Positions 17,281 through 24,389 of a stretch of 40,213 nucleotides of DNA are shown here, one piece after another. Source of the stretch: DASTPP01 sp035762175 (GTDB taxonomy: Bacteria; Myxococcota_A; Polyangia; Polyangiales; Polyangiaceae); assembly GCA_035762175.1 (NCBI GenBank), contig DASTPP010000244.1, positions 1 through 40,213 on the forward strand, written 5' to 3'. The position numbers and the translations under genes are program-made. The notes beneath the pieces were generated by a model. That model had not been told where the DNA came from and ran no database searches. It was given only the letters and a program-made list of their open reading frames with translations. Each line of letters opens with the position of its first letter. Position 1 is the stretch's first letter.

Positions 17281-17753
17281 GCGCCCGCCGGTCGCCGGCC
17301 TGCTGGGCCCTCGTGCTCGCGCTCGCGGGCGTCGGCTGCGGCAGCGTCGAGGCGCGCACCGTGGCCTTCCGCGCCCCGGGCGCGCCCACGGGCCGGGCCG
17401 ACCTTTACGTCGGCAAGGTGCCCGAGCGGGCCTATTACGAAGTCGGCCTCGTGCAGGCCGTCGGCACCGGCACGGGCGCCGACGAGGCCTCGGTGCTGCA
17501 CGCCCTGCGCCTGCGGGCGCAGCGCATGGGCTGTGACGCCGTCGTGCGCGTCGGCGTCGAGCTCGGCCAGACCGCCGCCCACGCCATCGGCGTGTGCGTG
17601 CGCTGGTCCGAGGTCGAGGCCGCCCGCGGCGCCCCGGCCGCCGAAAAGGGCGACGCGCCCGCCGCCGGCGAGGGGCCCGCCCGTGGCGGCCCCCCGGCCG
17701 AGGGGCCTGCCGTCGGCGGCGCCCCCGTTGCAGATGAGCAAGAGCGCCGCTAA
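17277..17753 (+). CDS. Small lipoprotein, possible paralogue of the preceding one
   Basis: A 158-residue protein starting at a GTG in a GTGA overlap with the preceding gene. It has a hydrophobic signal ending in GVGC (Cys21), a slightly atypical lipobox. The segment ALRLRAQRMGCDAVVRVGVELG (shown in part) follows the same helix-Gly-x-Asp-Ala-Val pattern as its neighbour, so both may share a YbjQ-like fold and act as a pair in the periplasm or at the outer membrane. The last 45 residues are Ala/Gly/Pro-rich disorder. No function is recognised. It ends 9 bp before the B12-binding protein gene, suggesting one transcript. Confidence 0.65.
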   Translation: MSARRSPACWALVLALAGVGCGSVEARTVAFRAPGAPTGRADLYVGKVPERAYYEVGLVQAVGTGTGADEASVLHALRLRAQRMGCDAVVRVGVELGQTAAHAIGVCVRWSEVEAARGAPAAEKGDAPAAGEGPARGGPPAEGPAVGGAPVADEQERR

Positions 17754-17762
17754 GGGTTGGGC

Positions 17763-18167
17763 ATGGGCCAGAACGTTCGCATTCTCGTGGCCAAGCCCGG
17801 GCTCGACGGCCACGACCGCGGGGCGAAGGTGGTGGCGCGCGCCCTGCGCGACGCCGGCTTCGAAGTCGTTTACACGGGCTTGCACCAGACGCCCGACATG
17901 ATCGCGGCCGCCGCGATCCAAGAAGACGTCGACGCGGTCGGCCTCTCGATCATGTCGGGCGCCCACAACACGCTCTTCCCCGCCGTCATCGAGGCGCTGC
18001 GGGCGCGCGGCGCCGACGACATCGTCGTCTTCGGGGGGGGCATCATCCCCGACGAAGACAGGGTTCGGCTCGAGGCCGCCGGGGTCCGGGGCATCTTCAC
18101 CCCGGGCGCCTCGCTCGCCCAGATCGTCGACTGGGTGCGCGAGAACGTCCGGCCCCACGCCGCCTGA
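17763..18167 (+). CDS. Stand-alone B12-binding domain protein (methylmalonyl-CoA mutase C-terminal domain-like)
   Basis: A 134-residue protein made only of the cobalamin-binding Rossmann-like domain. It has the DxHxxG motif (D15-G-H17-D-R-G20), in which His17 ligates cobalt in base-off binding, then the SIMSGAH segment and the GGG-IIPDED stretch typical of the C-terminal part of methylmalonyl-CoA mutase. In two-component mutases (for example archaeal types) this small subunit pairs with a separate catalytic barrel subunit. No such partner, nor the MeaB chaperone, is in the window. I chose the ATG at 17763 rather than the in-frame TTG at 17757. Its product likely works in propionyl-CoA/methylmalonyl-CoA metabolism or as the B12 module of a related mutase. 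Confidence 0.9.
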   Translation: MGQNVRILVAKPGLDGHDRGAKVVARALRDAGFEVVYTGLHQTPDMIAAAAIQEDVDAVGLSIMSGAHNTLFPAVIEALRARGADDIVVFGGGIIPDEDRVRLEAAGVRGIFTPGASLAQIVDWVRENVRPHAA

Positions 18168-19290
18168 GCCCGGCCCGCGCCCGCCCTGGTAACGGCCCTC
18201 GGCTCGGCCCGCTTTCGCCGGGCCGAGCCGAGGCCGGCGCCCGGGCGGGCCGCTTCTTGGCTCGCGCCTCGCGCGCCGCCGCCGCGCGCAGCGACTTCGT
18301 GACGTCGGCCCAGAGCGACGACGAGCCGACGAGCTCGGCCACCATCACGGCCTCGGCGGCCGCGCGGTCGGGGCGGGCGCCGCGCGCGTCGAGCGTCTGC
18401 GCGATGCGGCGGCCGACGGCGTAGCGGGTGACGAGCTCGGCGCGCGCGACGTCGAAGGGGCCGCAGAGCGTCCAGCGGAGGCTCCAGATCTCGTCGGCGA
18501 CCCAGTCGGCGAACACCTCGCTCGGCCCCTCGGGCGAGGGCGAGCGGCGCTCGGCGCGGTCGAAGGCCGGCGCCCAGGGCCGCGCGCGGCGCGAGGGGCG
18601 CAGCGCGCCCGAGAGCTGCAAGAGCGCGTCGCCGAACCAGCCGAACGCCTCGCCCGCGGCGCTGCCGTCGACCTCGGCCCGCAGCGCGTGCCCGATCGCG
18701 TCCCAGCTCGTGTCCGCGAGCGGCGGCAGCGGGCGCGCCTCGAGCGCGTCGAAGGGGTCGCCCGAGGCCGCGAGGCGGGCGAAGAGATCGGCCTCGACGG
18801 CCTCGTAGGTCGAGAAGGCGACGCGCCGGCGGGCCGTGAGCGCGACGCGGGGGCCGACGACGACGTCGGCCCAGAGCCGCCCCGCCCGGTCGCCGAGCGA
18901 GCGCTCGGCCTCGTCGAGGCGCACGGGGGGGCGCTCGCCGAGGGTGCGGCAGGGGCAGCGGTGGTTGGTGCTCACCCGGCCGCCCCGCGGCGTGCTCGCG
19001 AGCCCGTAGGGGAAGCGCCGGCAGGTGTTCGGCTTGGCGAGCGGCCCCCCGCTCGCGTGCAGCGCGCAGCCCGTCGGCGCGAGCAGCGGGCACTGCCGCT
19101 TCTCGCTCGGCCGGATGGCGGTGAAGGTCGGGTCGGTGTAGCGAATGAGCGCGCCCGGCAAGAGCAGCCGGAACGCCTTCTGTTCGTCGCGCCCGAGCGG
19201 GCCGAGCGCGTGCACGTCGGTGCAGCAAAGGCCGTCGCCCGCGCACGCGAAGCGCGCGCCCGGGCGGGCGAGGAGCGGGCGGAGGGGCAT
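18097..19290 (-). CDS. YkgJ-type cysteine-cluster protein (putative Zn/Fe-binding)
   Basis: A 397-residue protein. The N-terminal domain has the YkgJ pattern: C16-AGDGLCC near residue 22, then RQCPLL, a Cys in PTGCALH, and NTCRRFP; another CPC follows (RCPC). These Cys are thought to bind Zn or Fe. The middle (residues about 150-330) is helical with no recognised domain. The last 60 residues are Arg/Ala/Pro-rich. They are encoded across a strong hairpin and 71 bp of the 3' end of the convergent B12-domain gene, so the real protein may end earlier. It follows the exported protein gene by 21 bp and is probably in its operon. The function is unknown. Confidence 0.82.
   Translation of the reverse strand: MPLRPLLARPGARFACAGDGLCCTDVHALGPLGRDEQKAFRLLLPGALIRYTDPTFTAIRPSEKRQCPLLAPTGCALHASGGPLAKPNTCRRFPYGLASTPRGGRVSTNHRCPCRTLGERPPVRLDEAERSLGDRAGRLWADVVVGPRVALTARRRVAFSTYEAVEADLFARLAASGDPFDALEARPLPPLADTSWDAIGHALRAEVDGSAAGEAFGWFGDALLQLSGALRPSRRARPWAPAFDRAERRSPSPEGPSEVFADWVADEIWSLRWTLCGPFDVARAELVTRYAVGRRIAQTLDARGARPDRAAAEAVMVAELVGSSSLWADVTKSLRAAAAREARAKKRPARAPASARPGESGPSRGPLPGRARAGLRRRGAGRSRAPSRRSGRARRPG
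18198..18232 (+). terminator. Hairpin terminator after the B12-domain gene
   Basis: A perfect 14-bp stem (18198-18211 with 18219-18232) closes a 7-base loop, 30 bases beyond the stop of the B12-domain gene. It also lies inside the 3' coding end of the minus-strand YkgJ-type gene, so it may serve transcription from both sides. Confidence 0.65.
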
Positions 19291-19311
19291 GGGCGGGGCC
19301 CTTTCGGCCCG

Positions 19312-19914
19312 TCAGCGTGGCGGCGCGCTCTCGGCCGCCGGCTCGGGGCGCCAGGCGGGCTTGGGGTTCAGCCAAGCAGCCTCGCCGCTCAGCCGGTACA
19401 CGGTCAAGCGGAGCAGATCGACGCCGACCGTGCAACTCGCGACGCGCTCGCCCCCGTCGCCGAGGGCGTACGAGCCGGTGACGATGACGCCCCAGGGCAC
19501 CCCGAGGTTGACCGAGGCGATGAAGCCCGGGCCCCCCTCGCCGCTCAGCCGGGTGAAGCCGCCGGCGTCGACCGCGGCGCCCCACGACCCGACGACGTAG
19601 CCCTGCGTGGCCGCGCGGGCGTACGCCGCCGCCGCCGTGCCGTCGCCGAAGTAGGGGATGACGCGCGTGCCCACGCCGACCATGACCGCGCCCGAGGGCG
19701 GCGAGCCCATGCCGAGGTCGACCGGCAGGGTGAAGCGCAGCGGCTGCTGCTCGCGCCCCCCGCCCTCGAGCGACGCGGCCCCGAAGCCCAGCGAGAGCCA
19801 GCTGCTGACGTCGGCCCGCGCCGGGGCGGCCGAGGCGGCGGTGGCGGCGAAGGCGGCAAGGGCGCCGAGGGCCCGGGGCCGGGCCGTAGTGCGAAAGGGG
19901 CCGAAGAAGTTCAT
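19312..19914 (-). CDS. Exported hypothetical protein, possible small beta-barrel
   Basis: A 200-residue protein with a clear Sec signal peptide: basic start, Ala-rich core and an APARA cleavage site near residue 35. The mature part alternates polar and hydrophobic residues in Gly-rich strands (for example SVNLGVPWGVIVTGSYALG), which suggests an outer-membrane or periplasmic beta fold. The C-terminus is not the Phe-terminated strand usual for barrel assembly. No family is recognised. It is the first gene of a probable two-gene unit with the YkgJ-type gene. The ATG at 19914 lacks a good ribosome site but starts the signal peptide. Confidence 0.7.
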   Translation of the reverse strand: MNFFGPFRTTARPRALGALAAFAATAASAAPARADVSSWLSLGFGAASLEGGGREQQPLRFTLPVDLGMGSPPSGAVMVGVGTRVIPYFGDGTAAAAYARAATQGYVVGSWGAAVDAGGFTRLSGEGGPGFIASVNLGVPWGVIVTGSYALGDGGERVASCTVGVDLLRLTVYRLSGEAAWLNPKPAWRPEPAAESAPPR

Positions 19915-20094
19915 GGAGTCCGGCGACGCGGCGGCCGCGCGCGTTGGCCATAGGCCGGCCCGCCCGCCCTTACAAGCCCCGGGCAGGGGTGGCGGGGTGT
20001 TCGAGCGCGGGCCGAGGCCCGGCCGGCCCCGCCCTTTTCTCGCCCCCGCGCGCCGCCGGCCGCGCCCCCGGGCGGGGGCGGGGCACGCTTTCGC

Positions 20095-20123
20095 TTGACG
20101 ATCGCCGGTCGGGCCGATAGATG
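20095..20123 (+). promoter_or_regulatory. Promoter of the tRNA-Met gene
   Basis: TTGACG at 20095-20100 (-35, five of six consensus bases) is followed after 17 bp by TAGATG at 20118-20123 (-10, weak). Transcription would start near 20130, giving a leader of about 10 bases before the tRNA. Confidence 0.6.
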
Positions 20124-20139
20124 CTCGGGCACCGTACGC

Positions 20140-20216
20140 GGCGGAGTAGCTCAGTCGGCTAGAGCAGGCGTTTCATACGCGCCGGGTCGGGGGTTCGATT
20201 CCCTCCTCCGCCACCA
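20140..20216 (+). tRNA. tRNA-Met (anticodon CAT), elongator type
   Basis: All four arms fold: acceptor 20140-20146 with 20206-20212, D arm 20149-20152/20162-20165, anticodon stem 20167-20171/20179-20183 and T arm 20189-20193/20201-20205. The anticodon CAT is at 20174-20176 in the loop TTCATAC. CCA is encoded at 20214-20216. Base pair 1-72 is G-C, and the anticodon stem lacks the three G-C pairs of initiators, so it is not the initiator. The loop and T arm resemble elongator tRNA-Met of Bacillus more than tRNA-Ile with lysidine, but the latter is not excluded. Confidence 0.96.
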
Positions 20217-20225
20217 CACTCGCCC

Positions 20226-20263
20226 TTCGACCGTCTCGATGCCGTCGATTCGAGCCGGTCGAA
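20226..20263 (+). terminator. Hairpin behind the tRNA gene
   Basis: Arms 20226-20233 and 20256-20263 pair perfectly (8 bp) and extend, after one mismatch, by 5 bp (20235-20239 with 20250-20254) around a 10-base loop. It starts 10 bases after the tRNA CCA and is the likely transcription terminator. Confidence 0.55.
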
Positions 20264-20310
20264 CCTCGGGCGCCCGCGCCGCGCTGGCCCAAAGGCTCGC
20301 GCGGCGCCCC

Positions 20311-20343
20311 CGGGTCTCGGGGCGCCCGGGTCTCGGGGGCGCC
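20311..20343. repeat. Short direct repeat between tRNA and MITE
   Basis: Two adjacent near-identical copies (20311-20326 and 20327-20343) begin CGGGTCTCGGGG. The rest of the stretch from 20264 to 20452 holds no gene or recognisable element. Confidence 0.5.
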
Positions 20344-20452
20344 CGCGCCCGGCCGCCGCGGCACCCCGCCGCCCGACCGAAGGGGGCGGGCCGAGGGCGG
20401 CGACCGCCCGATCGGGTCGGTGCTCGCGAACGGGCTCGAAGCGAGCGCCGCT

Positions 20453-20490
20453 CGAGCGCAAACCGCCCGAACTCGGGCCGTTTGCGCTCG
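20453..20490 (-). terminator. Long hairpin, probable original terminator of the HTH-receiver gene
   Basis: Arms 20453-20470 and 20473-20490 pair over 18 bp with one mismatch. It lies 3 bases outside the left CTAG of the MITE-like element. If the element is removed, the hairpin falls directly behind the stop codon of the minus-strand regulator, as a terminator should. Confidence 0.6.
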
Positions 20491-20493
20491 GCG

Positions 20494-20659
20494 CTAGGCT
20501 CTGTCCGACGAAGGCGGACCGAGCTCGGCGCCCGAGGCGCACGCCGTCGGCCGGGGCGGGGGGCGCAGGAATCCGCCTGGAGTTCAAGCCGCCGGCCCCG
20601 GCCGACGGCGCCGCGAATCGGGCGCCGGGCGCCAGGAGCCTTCGTCGGACAGAGCCTAG
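20494..20659. mobile_element. MITE-like palindromic element with CTAG target duplications
   Basis: The termini GCTCTGTCCGACGAAGGC (20498-20515) and its exact complement (20638-20655) form 18-bp perfect inverted repeats, flanked by CTAG on both sides (20494-20497, 20656-20659). Inside, two more arm pairs (20526-20535/20618-20627 and 20543-20557/20595-20609) share the same centre near 20576, so the 158-bp element folds into one long imperfect hairpin. It has no transposase gene. Short size, terminal repeats and target duplication define a MITE. Duplication of CTAG would fit IS5-type transposases (YTAR targets); TA duplication by an IS630-type enzyme is the alternative. No second copy was seen in the window. 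Confidence 0.75.
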
Positions 20660-21333
20660 CGGCGCGACGAGGGCGGCGAGGCGATCGCGCGCACGATGCG
20701 CTCGAGCTCGTCGAGGGCGCCGCGCGCGAGCGCGTGCGTCACGCCCGCGCGCCGCGCCGCATCGAGCTCGGCGGCGTCGGCCCCGAAGGCGACGATGGCC
20801 ATCGACGAGGTGCGCGGCTCTTGCCGCAGCGCGCGCACGAGCCGCTCGCCGTCGACCCCCGGCGCGCTGATGTCGAGCACGAACACCGCCGGCACGCTGC
20901 TACAGGCGGCGACGAGCGCGCGGTAGGGGTCGCCGTACGAGGCGACCTCGGCGACGTCTTGCAGGTGCCGGCCGAGGTCGCCGGCGACCGTCGCGTCGAC
21001 GAGCTGCACGCGCGAGACGGCGGCGCCCGGCGCCGCGCCGGCCATCTCGGGCGGGATGGGCAAGCCGCGCGACAGAAGGTAGTCACGGACCGAGGACTCG
21101 AAGATGCGCCGATGCCCCCCGGGCGTTGTGACCGCCTTCAACAAGCCCGCGTCACACCAACGGATGACCGTCATGGACGTGACACCCGCCCACGCTGCGA
21201 CTTGACCTGGCGTGAAATAACGGGGGGCGTTTGCTGGCAGAGACGTGGAAGCCACGGCGAGACGATGGCACAGAGCGCGCCGGTAACCAACCAAAACGCG
21301 CGGGAAAATTCCGTGTAAGGCGAACAACGTCAT
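20656..21333 (-). CDS. HTH (MerR/excisionase-type) and receiver-like domain transcriptional regulator
   Basis: A 225-residue protein (or 199 if it begins at the GTG at 21255). Residues about 38-90 form a winged helix-turn-helix of MerR/HTH_17 type (YFTPGQVAAWAGVTSMTVIRW, then PGGHRRI). Residues about 108-218 resemble a response-regulator receiver: VLDISAPGVDG carries a candidate phospho-Asp, but the N-terminal acidic pair is reduced to one Asp and the usual Lys of strand 5 is missing (ALARG), so phosphorylation is doubtful. HTH first and receiver second is the reverse of common response regulators. Codons in the HTH half often end in A or T, while the receiver half is nearly all G/C, suggesting a mosaic origin. 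The stop TAG lies in the CTAG duplicated by the MITE-like element. Confidence 0.8.
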   Translation of the reverse strand: MTLFALHGIFPRVLVGYRRALCHRLAVASTSLPANAPRYFTPGQVAAWAGVTSMTVIRWCDAGLLKAVTTPGGHRRIFESSVRDYLLSRGLPIPPEMAGAAPGAAVSRVQLVDATVAGDLGRHLQDVAEVASYGDPYRALVAACSSVPAVFVLDISAPGVDGERLVRALRQEPRTSSMAIVAFGADAAELDAARRAGVTHALARGALDELERIVRAIASPPSSRR

Positions 21334-21363
21334 AGGAAGATTCTCGTCCCGACGAAGGGCGGG

Positions 21364-21377
21364 AATTCGACCGAATT
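21364..21377. promoter_or_regulatory. Palindrome upstream of the HTH-receiver gene, candidate operator
   Basis: AATTCG-AC-CGAATT is a perfect 6-2-6 palindrome, AT-rich in GC-rich surroundings, 31 bases upstream of the first possible start of the regulator gene. MerR-type regulators usually bind dyads in their own promoters, so autoregulation is plausible. Confidence 0.4.
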
Positions 21378-21561
21378 TTCGCCTCCTTCGGGCAACGCTC
21401 CGGCGGCGGCGGGCGGCGGGGCGGCGCCCCGCTCGGGGCCGCCCGCGCGGCCGCGCCCGCCGCCCCCCCCCGGGCGGAAAAATTCGCGCCCAGGGCGGGG
21501 CCGGGCGCGCCCCCGGGGGCCGAGCGCCCGCCCCAGCGCCGCCCCGGCGCCGCGCCGGCGC

Positions 21562-21906
21562 TCAAGCGACCAGGGCCGCGAGCTCGTCGCTGATGCGGCG
21601 CAGGCCCCGCACGCGCGCCCCGAGGGTCGCCAGGTAAACCGTTCTGCCGGCGACGGAAAGCGCGTGCACGTACAGGTCGGCGCCGCCGGTCGTTTGCTCG
21701 AACTCGTCCTCGCGGGCCAGCCCGCGGGCGCACCGCTCGCCCAGCGTGCCGAGCGCCAGTCCGTCGGCGCCCCCCCGCCCGACGACCAGCCCGAGCCCGT
21801 CCGAGAGCGCCGCCGCGCTCAAGCCGAAGCGCGAGAGTAGCGCCTCGAGGTAGGCGCCGACGGCCTCGGCCCGGCGGGTCGTCCCCGATACGAAGTCAGT
21901 CGCCAC
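21562..21906 (-). CDS. Roadblock/LC7-like small protein
   Basis: A 114-residue protein. Its pattern is helix (residues 12-26), strand with SDGLGLVVGRGG (35-46), helix (49-65), then two strands (78-98) and a final helix (99-112), which fits the roadblock/LC7 fold. Such proteins in myxobacteria (MglB family) act on small Ras-like GTPases, but no GTPase gene is in the window and MglB identity is not implied. The start is uncertain: I used the GTG at 21906, since the frame upstream is low-complexity. No convincing ribosome site is seen. It might be a divergent paralogue of signalling roadblock proteins. Confidence 0.6.
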   Translation of the reverse strand: MATDFVSGTTRRAEAVGAYLEALLSRFGLSAAALSDGLGLVVGRGGADGLALGTLGERCARGLAREDEFEQTTGGADLYVHALSVAGRTVYLATLGARVRGLRRISDELAALVA

Positions 21907-22431
21907 GGTTATGACCGGTGGTTCTGCACGGAACCCGGGGCTCGGGCCAAGTTCCCGGCGCGGGGGGCGCGGCCCCGAGTCCCGGCGCGGGGGGCGCGGC
22001 CCCGAGGCCCTGCCCCGACCGTTGACCGCGCGGGCGAGCCCGCCCCGCCGACCTCGCCGCCGCGCCCGCCGACCTCCGGCCGCTGACCGCGCGGGCGAGC
22101 CCCCGGCGTGCCAGCCCGGCCGGCACGGCCCCGCGGGTTGGCACGTCGCCTTACCCCCCGCGCGCCGTGCCCGCCGCCTCGCCCCCGCGCGCCGACGCCG
22201 GCGCGGCCCCGCGCGCGGCGCCCGCCACCCCGCCCCCCGCGCGAGCATCATCTTTGCTTCTCCCGCCGCCCTCGCGCTTCCCGGCGGACGGGGGCCACGC
22301 GCCGGCCCCGCCGCCCGGGCGCGCGGGGCGCACGAGTGCGCGCCCTTCCGCCACGTGCTGGCCGACCCCCGCCGCCCGGGCGCGCGGGGCGCACCCGCCG
22401 GCCCTTCCGTGGTACGTTCCGCCCCCTGCAC
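21907..22431. other. Divergent intergenic region rich in short direct repeats
   Basis: This 525-bp stretch lies between the roadblock-like gene and the metallophosphoesterase gene. It has two adjacent copies of a roughly 27-bp unit (about 21953-22006), two copies of GACCGCGCGGGCGAGCC (about 22024 and 22086), and a perfect 24-bp direct repeat at 22310-22333 and 22371-22394, 61 bp apart. No gene is supported in any frame. Confidence 0.5.
22310..22394 (+). repeat. Perfect 24-bp direct repeat, 61-bp spacing
   Basis: Copies at 22310-22333 and 22371-22394 share 24 identical bases, core CCGCCCGGGCGCGCGGGGCG. They sit just upstream of the metallophosphoesterase start. They could be tandem protein-binding sites or a remnant duplication of about 61 bp. 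Confidence 0.6.
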
Positions 22432-23079
22432 ATGAGGTTTCTCTGCATCTCCGACCTGCACGGGCACGCCGACGCGCTGCGCGCCGTGCTGCGCGCGGCC
22501 GAGGCGCGCGGGTACGCGCGGCTGCTCGTCGCCGGCGACCTCTGCTTTCCGGGGCCCGACCCGCTCGGCACCTGGAAGCTCCTCATGGCCGCCGGCGCCA
22601 CCTGCGTGCAGGGCATCGGCGACCGCGCCCTCGCCACCCTCGACGTCGCCAAGCTGCAGGCGCGCAACGACCACGAGCGCGAGCGGCTGCGGCGCCTGTG
22701 CGAGGCGCGCACCGAGCTCGGCGAGCTCATCGTCGCGCGCCTGGCCAAGCTGCCGACGAGCGTGCGCATCCCGCTGCCGAGCGGCGACGAGCTGCTCGTC
22801 GTGCACGGCTCGCCCGCCGACCCCACCGAGGGCATGGACGAGACCATGTCCGACGCCGAGCTGCTGGCGCTCATCCGCGACGACCCGGCCGACGTCGTCG
22901 TGTGCGGCTCGACGCACGTGCCCTTCGACCGCTGGGTGCAGGGCGTGCGCGTCGTCAACGTCGGCTCGGTCGGCGAGGCGCCCGGCGGGCGCCACGCCCA
23001 CGCTACCTTTATCGAAGCGAGCGCCGAGGGCATCACCGTCGAGCAGATCGTCGTGCCCCGCGACGCCGTCGCGGCCTGA
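22432..23079 (+). CDS. Metallophosphoesterase (YfcE/calcineurin-like)
   Basis: A 215-residue phosphoesterase. Metal-binding motifs are in order: SDLHG (D8, H10), a GD-x-CF segment near residue 38 (AGDLCFPG), GIGDR in place of the usual GNHD near 64, VVHGSP at about 122, and GSTHVPFD at about 162. The Asn-His of the GNHD motif is replaced by GDR, a variation seen in some YfcE-like proteins. Likely hydrolyses phosphodiesters or phosphomonoesters with Mn or another divalent metal; the substrate is unknown. The ATG at 22432 begins the conserved first strand MRFLCISDLHG. A small hypothetical gene follows 11 bases on, probably in the same transcript. Confidence 0.92.
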   Translation: MRFLCISDLHGHADALRAVLRAAEARGYARLLVAGDLCFPGPDPLGTWKLLMAAGATCVQGIGDRALATLDVAKLQARNDHERERLRRLCEARTELGELIVARLAKLPTSVRIPLPSGDELLVVHGSPADPTEGMDETMSDAELLALIRDDPADVVVCGSTHVPFDRWVQGVRVVNVGSVGEAPGGRHAHATFIEASAEGITVEQIVVPRDAVAA

Positions 23080-23090
23080 GGCCCCGGGCC

Positions 23091-23558
23091 TTGGCGAGGC
23101 GCAAGCTGCCCCTGCTCGGCGCGCCCGAAGGGGCCGCGCCGCCGACCATGGCCGCCCTGCGCGCGCGCCTCGGCGGGCGGCTCGAGGGCCCGGCGTCGGC
23201 CGACGCCGGCCGGCCCGTCACCGTCGGCGGCGAGGTCGGCGTCCTGCTCTCGCGCGACGAGCGCGGCTGCGACGTCTGGCTCGGCGACAACCGCGTCAAG
23301 CGCGCCGCCGGCCCCTCCGCGTTCGTCCTGCCCGGGCCGCCGCCCTCCGAGCTCGCCCCCGCCGCGCAGGCCGCCCGCCGCTTCGCCGACCTGCGCGAGG
23401 GCGAGCGCGTCTCGTTCGTCGCCCCCGACGGCCGCCTCGAGCAGGGCCTGCTCTTCGAGAAGTGCCGCTTCGGCGCGCTCGTCGCGCGCGACGACGGGTC
23501 GATCCTCGGCGTCGGGTTTCAGCGCCTCTTCCCTGCGCGCTCGCCCGAACTCAACTAG
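23091..23558 (+). CDS. Hypothetical protein, 155 residues
   Basis: Read from a TTG at 23091, with GAGG about 10 bases upstream. The N-terminus MARRKLPLLG looks natural; an ATG at 23148 is the alternative. The sequence is strand-rich, with motifs VTVGGEVGVLLSRDERGCDVWLG (in part) and VSFVAPDGRLEQGLLFEKCRFG (in part), which suggest two SH3-like or PilZ-like beta folds. No family is recognised. It lies 11 bases after the metallophosphoesterase and may be its partner. Confidence 0.6.
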   Translation: MARRKLPLLGAPEGAAPPTMAALRARLGGRLEGPASADAGRPVTVGGEVGVLLSRDERGCDVWLGDNRVKRAAGPSAFVLPGPPPSELAPAAQAARRFADLREGERVSFVAPDGRLEQGLLFEKCRFGALVARDDGSILGVGFQRLFPARSPELN

Positions 23559-23881
23559 TCTCCTTGGGCTAACATTTGCGAATTCAACTAACCTGATCGC
23601 GCCAACACACCGGCTCCACGTGCGCGCGGGGCGGGCGCGTCCGGGCGCGCGGCGGGCCCGAGACGGCCCCTTGCGACGTCTAGGGTGCCTTACCCTGCTG
23701 CGTCCCGATTCCGGCCGTCTTGCCCCCTCCACGCGCCCGCGTTCGGCATCGACGCGCGTAGGCGGTCGTCGGGCTCCGGGTGGGGGGGCGGGCGAATGCT
23801 CTCGTGACCCACTTTACACCTCGGTAAGCAAGTTTGGGGCCGCCTTCGAGGCGTTCGGCCAGGCCCGAGCGGCGGACGCGT
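23559..23881. other. Convergent intergenic region
   Basis: This 323-bp spacer starts with an unusually AT-rich stretch (about 23560-23610) after the hypothetical gene. A short AGGGT/ACCCT stem lies near 23685. There is no gene, and no strong terminator was found. Confidence 0.4.
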
Positions 23882-24370
23882 TCAGAACGACCAGCCGAGG
23901 TTCACGTTGAGCAGCGGCAAGAACGCCGACCGCTCGGCCGTCGCCCGGTCGCCGCTCGCGTCTTCGGCCTCGGCCTGCGCGACCAGGTACTGCACGCCGC
24001 CCTGCACGGCCAAGGTCAGGCCCTCGCGCATCACGAACTTGTAGCCGACGAAGGGGCCGACCGCGAGGCCATCGGCCGCGCCGGTCGCGCGCACCGACCC
24101 GACGCTGTCTTGGGTCTTCACCCCGACGTACAAGATCTCGGCGCCGAGCTGCAGGCCCTTGTCGAAGGTGCTCGTGGGGTAGCCGACGACCTGCCCGCCG
24201 AGCTCGAACACCGAAAAGCGCGGCCGCTCGCCGTCGATCGAATCGCCCGAGCGAATGCTGCCGATGCCCCCGATGACCGCCGCCCCGAGGTGATCGCCCA
24301 GGCGAAACTCGCGTGCCAGCGCCGGCGGCGCGCGATTGCGCGGCGATTCGCGCGGCGAGGCGCCGGCCGT
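23882..24370 (-). pseudogene. Outer-membrane beta-barrel fragment lacking a start and signal peptide
   Basis: The frame is open from 24370 (after a TGA at 24371-24373) to a TGA at 23882. It encodes about 162 residues: alternating strands, Gly/aromatic pattern, and a C-terminal strand LLNVNLGWSF whose last Phe is the standard barrel-assembly signal. There is no ATG, and the only GTG (24211) would leave 109 residues. No signal peptide is seen in any frame upstream; instead the upstream DNA is tandem repeat. I read it as a barrel gene whose 5' part has been lost. An unusual start (CTG near 24320) cannot be excluded, but a secreted barrel without a signal would not work. Confidence 0.5.
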
Positions 24371-24389
24371 TCACAGCCGAACCCTGATC

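Noticed and set aside
20140..20216. Initiator tRNA
   Set aside because: Bases 1 and 72 pair (G-C) and the three consecutive G-C pairs of the anticodon stem are absent.
20173..20587. Minus-strand open frames across the tRNA and MITE
   Set aside because: They cross a functional tRNA and the element's terminal repeat; no start, ribosome site or domain supports them.
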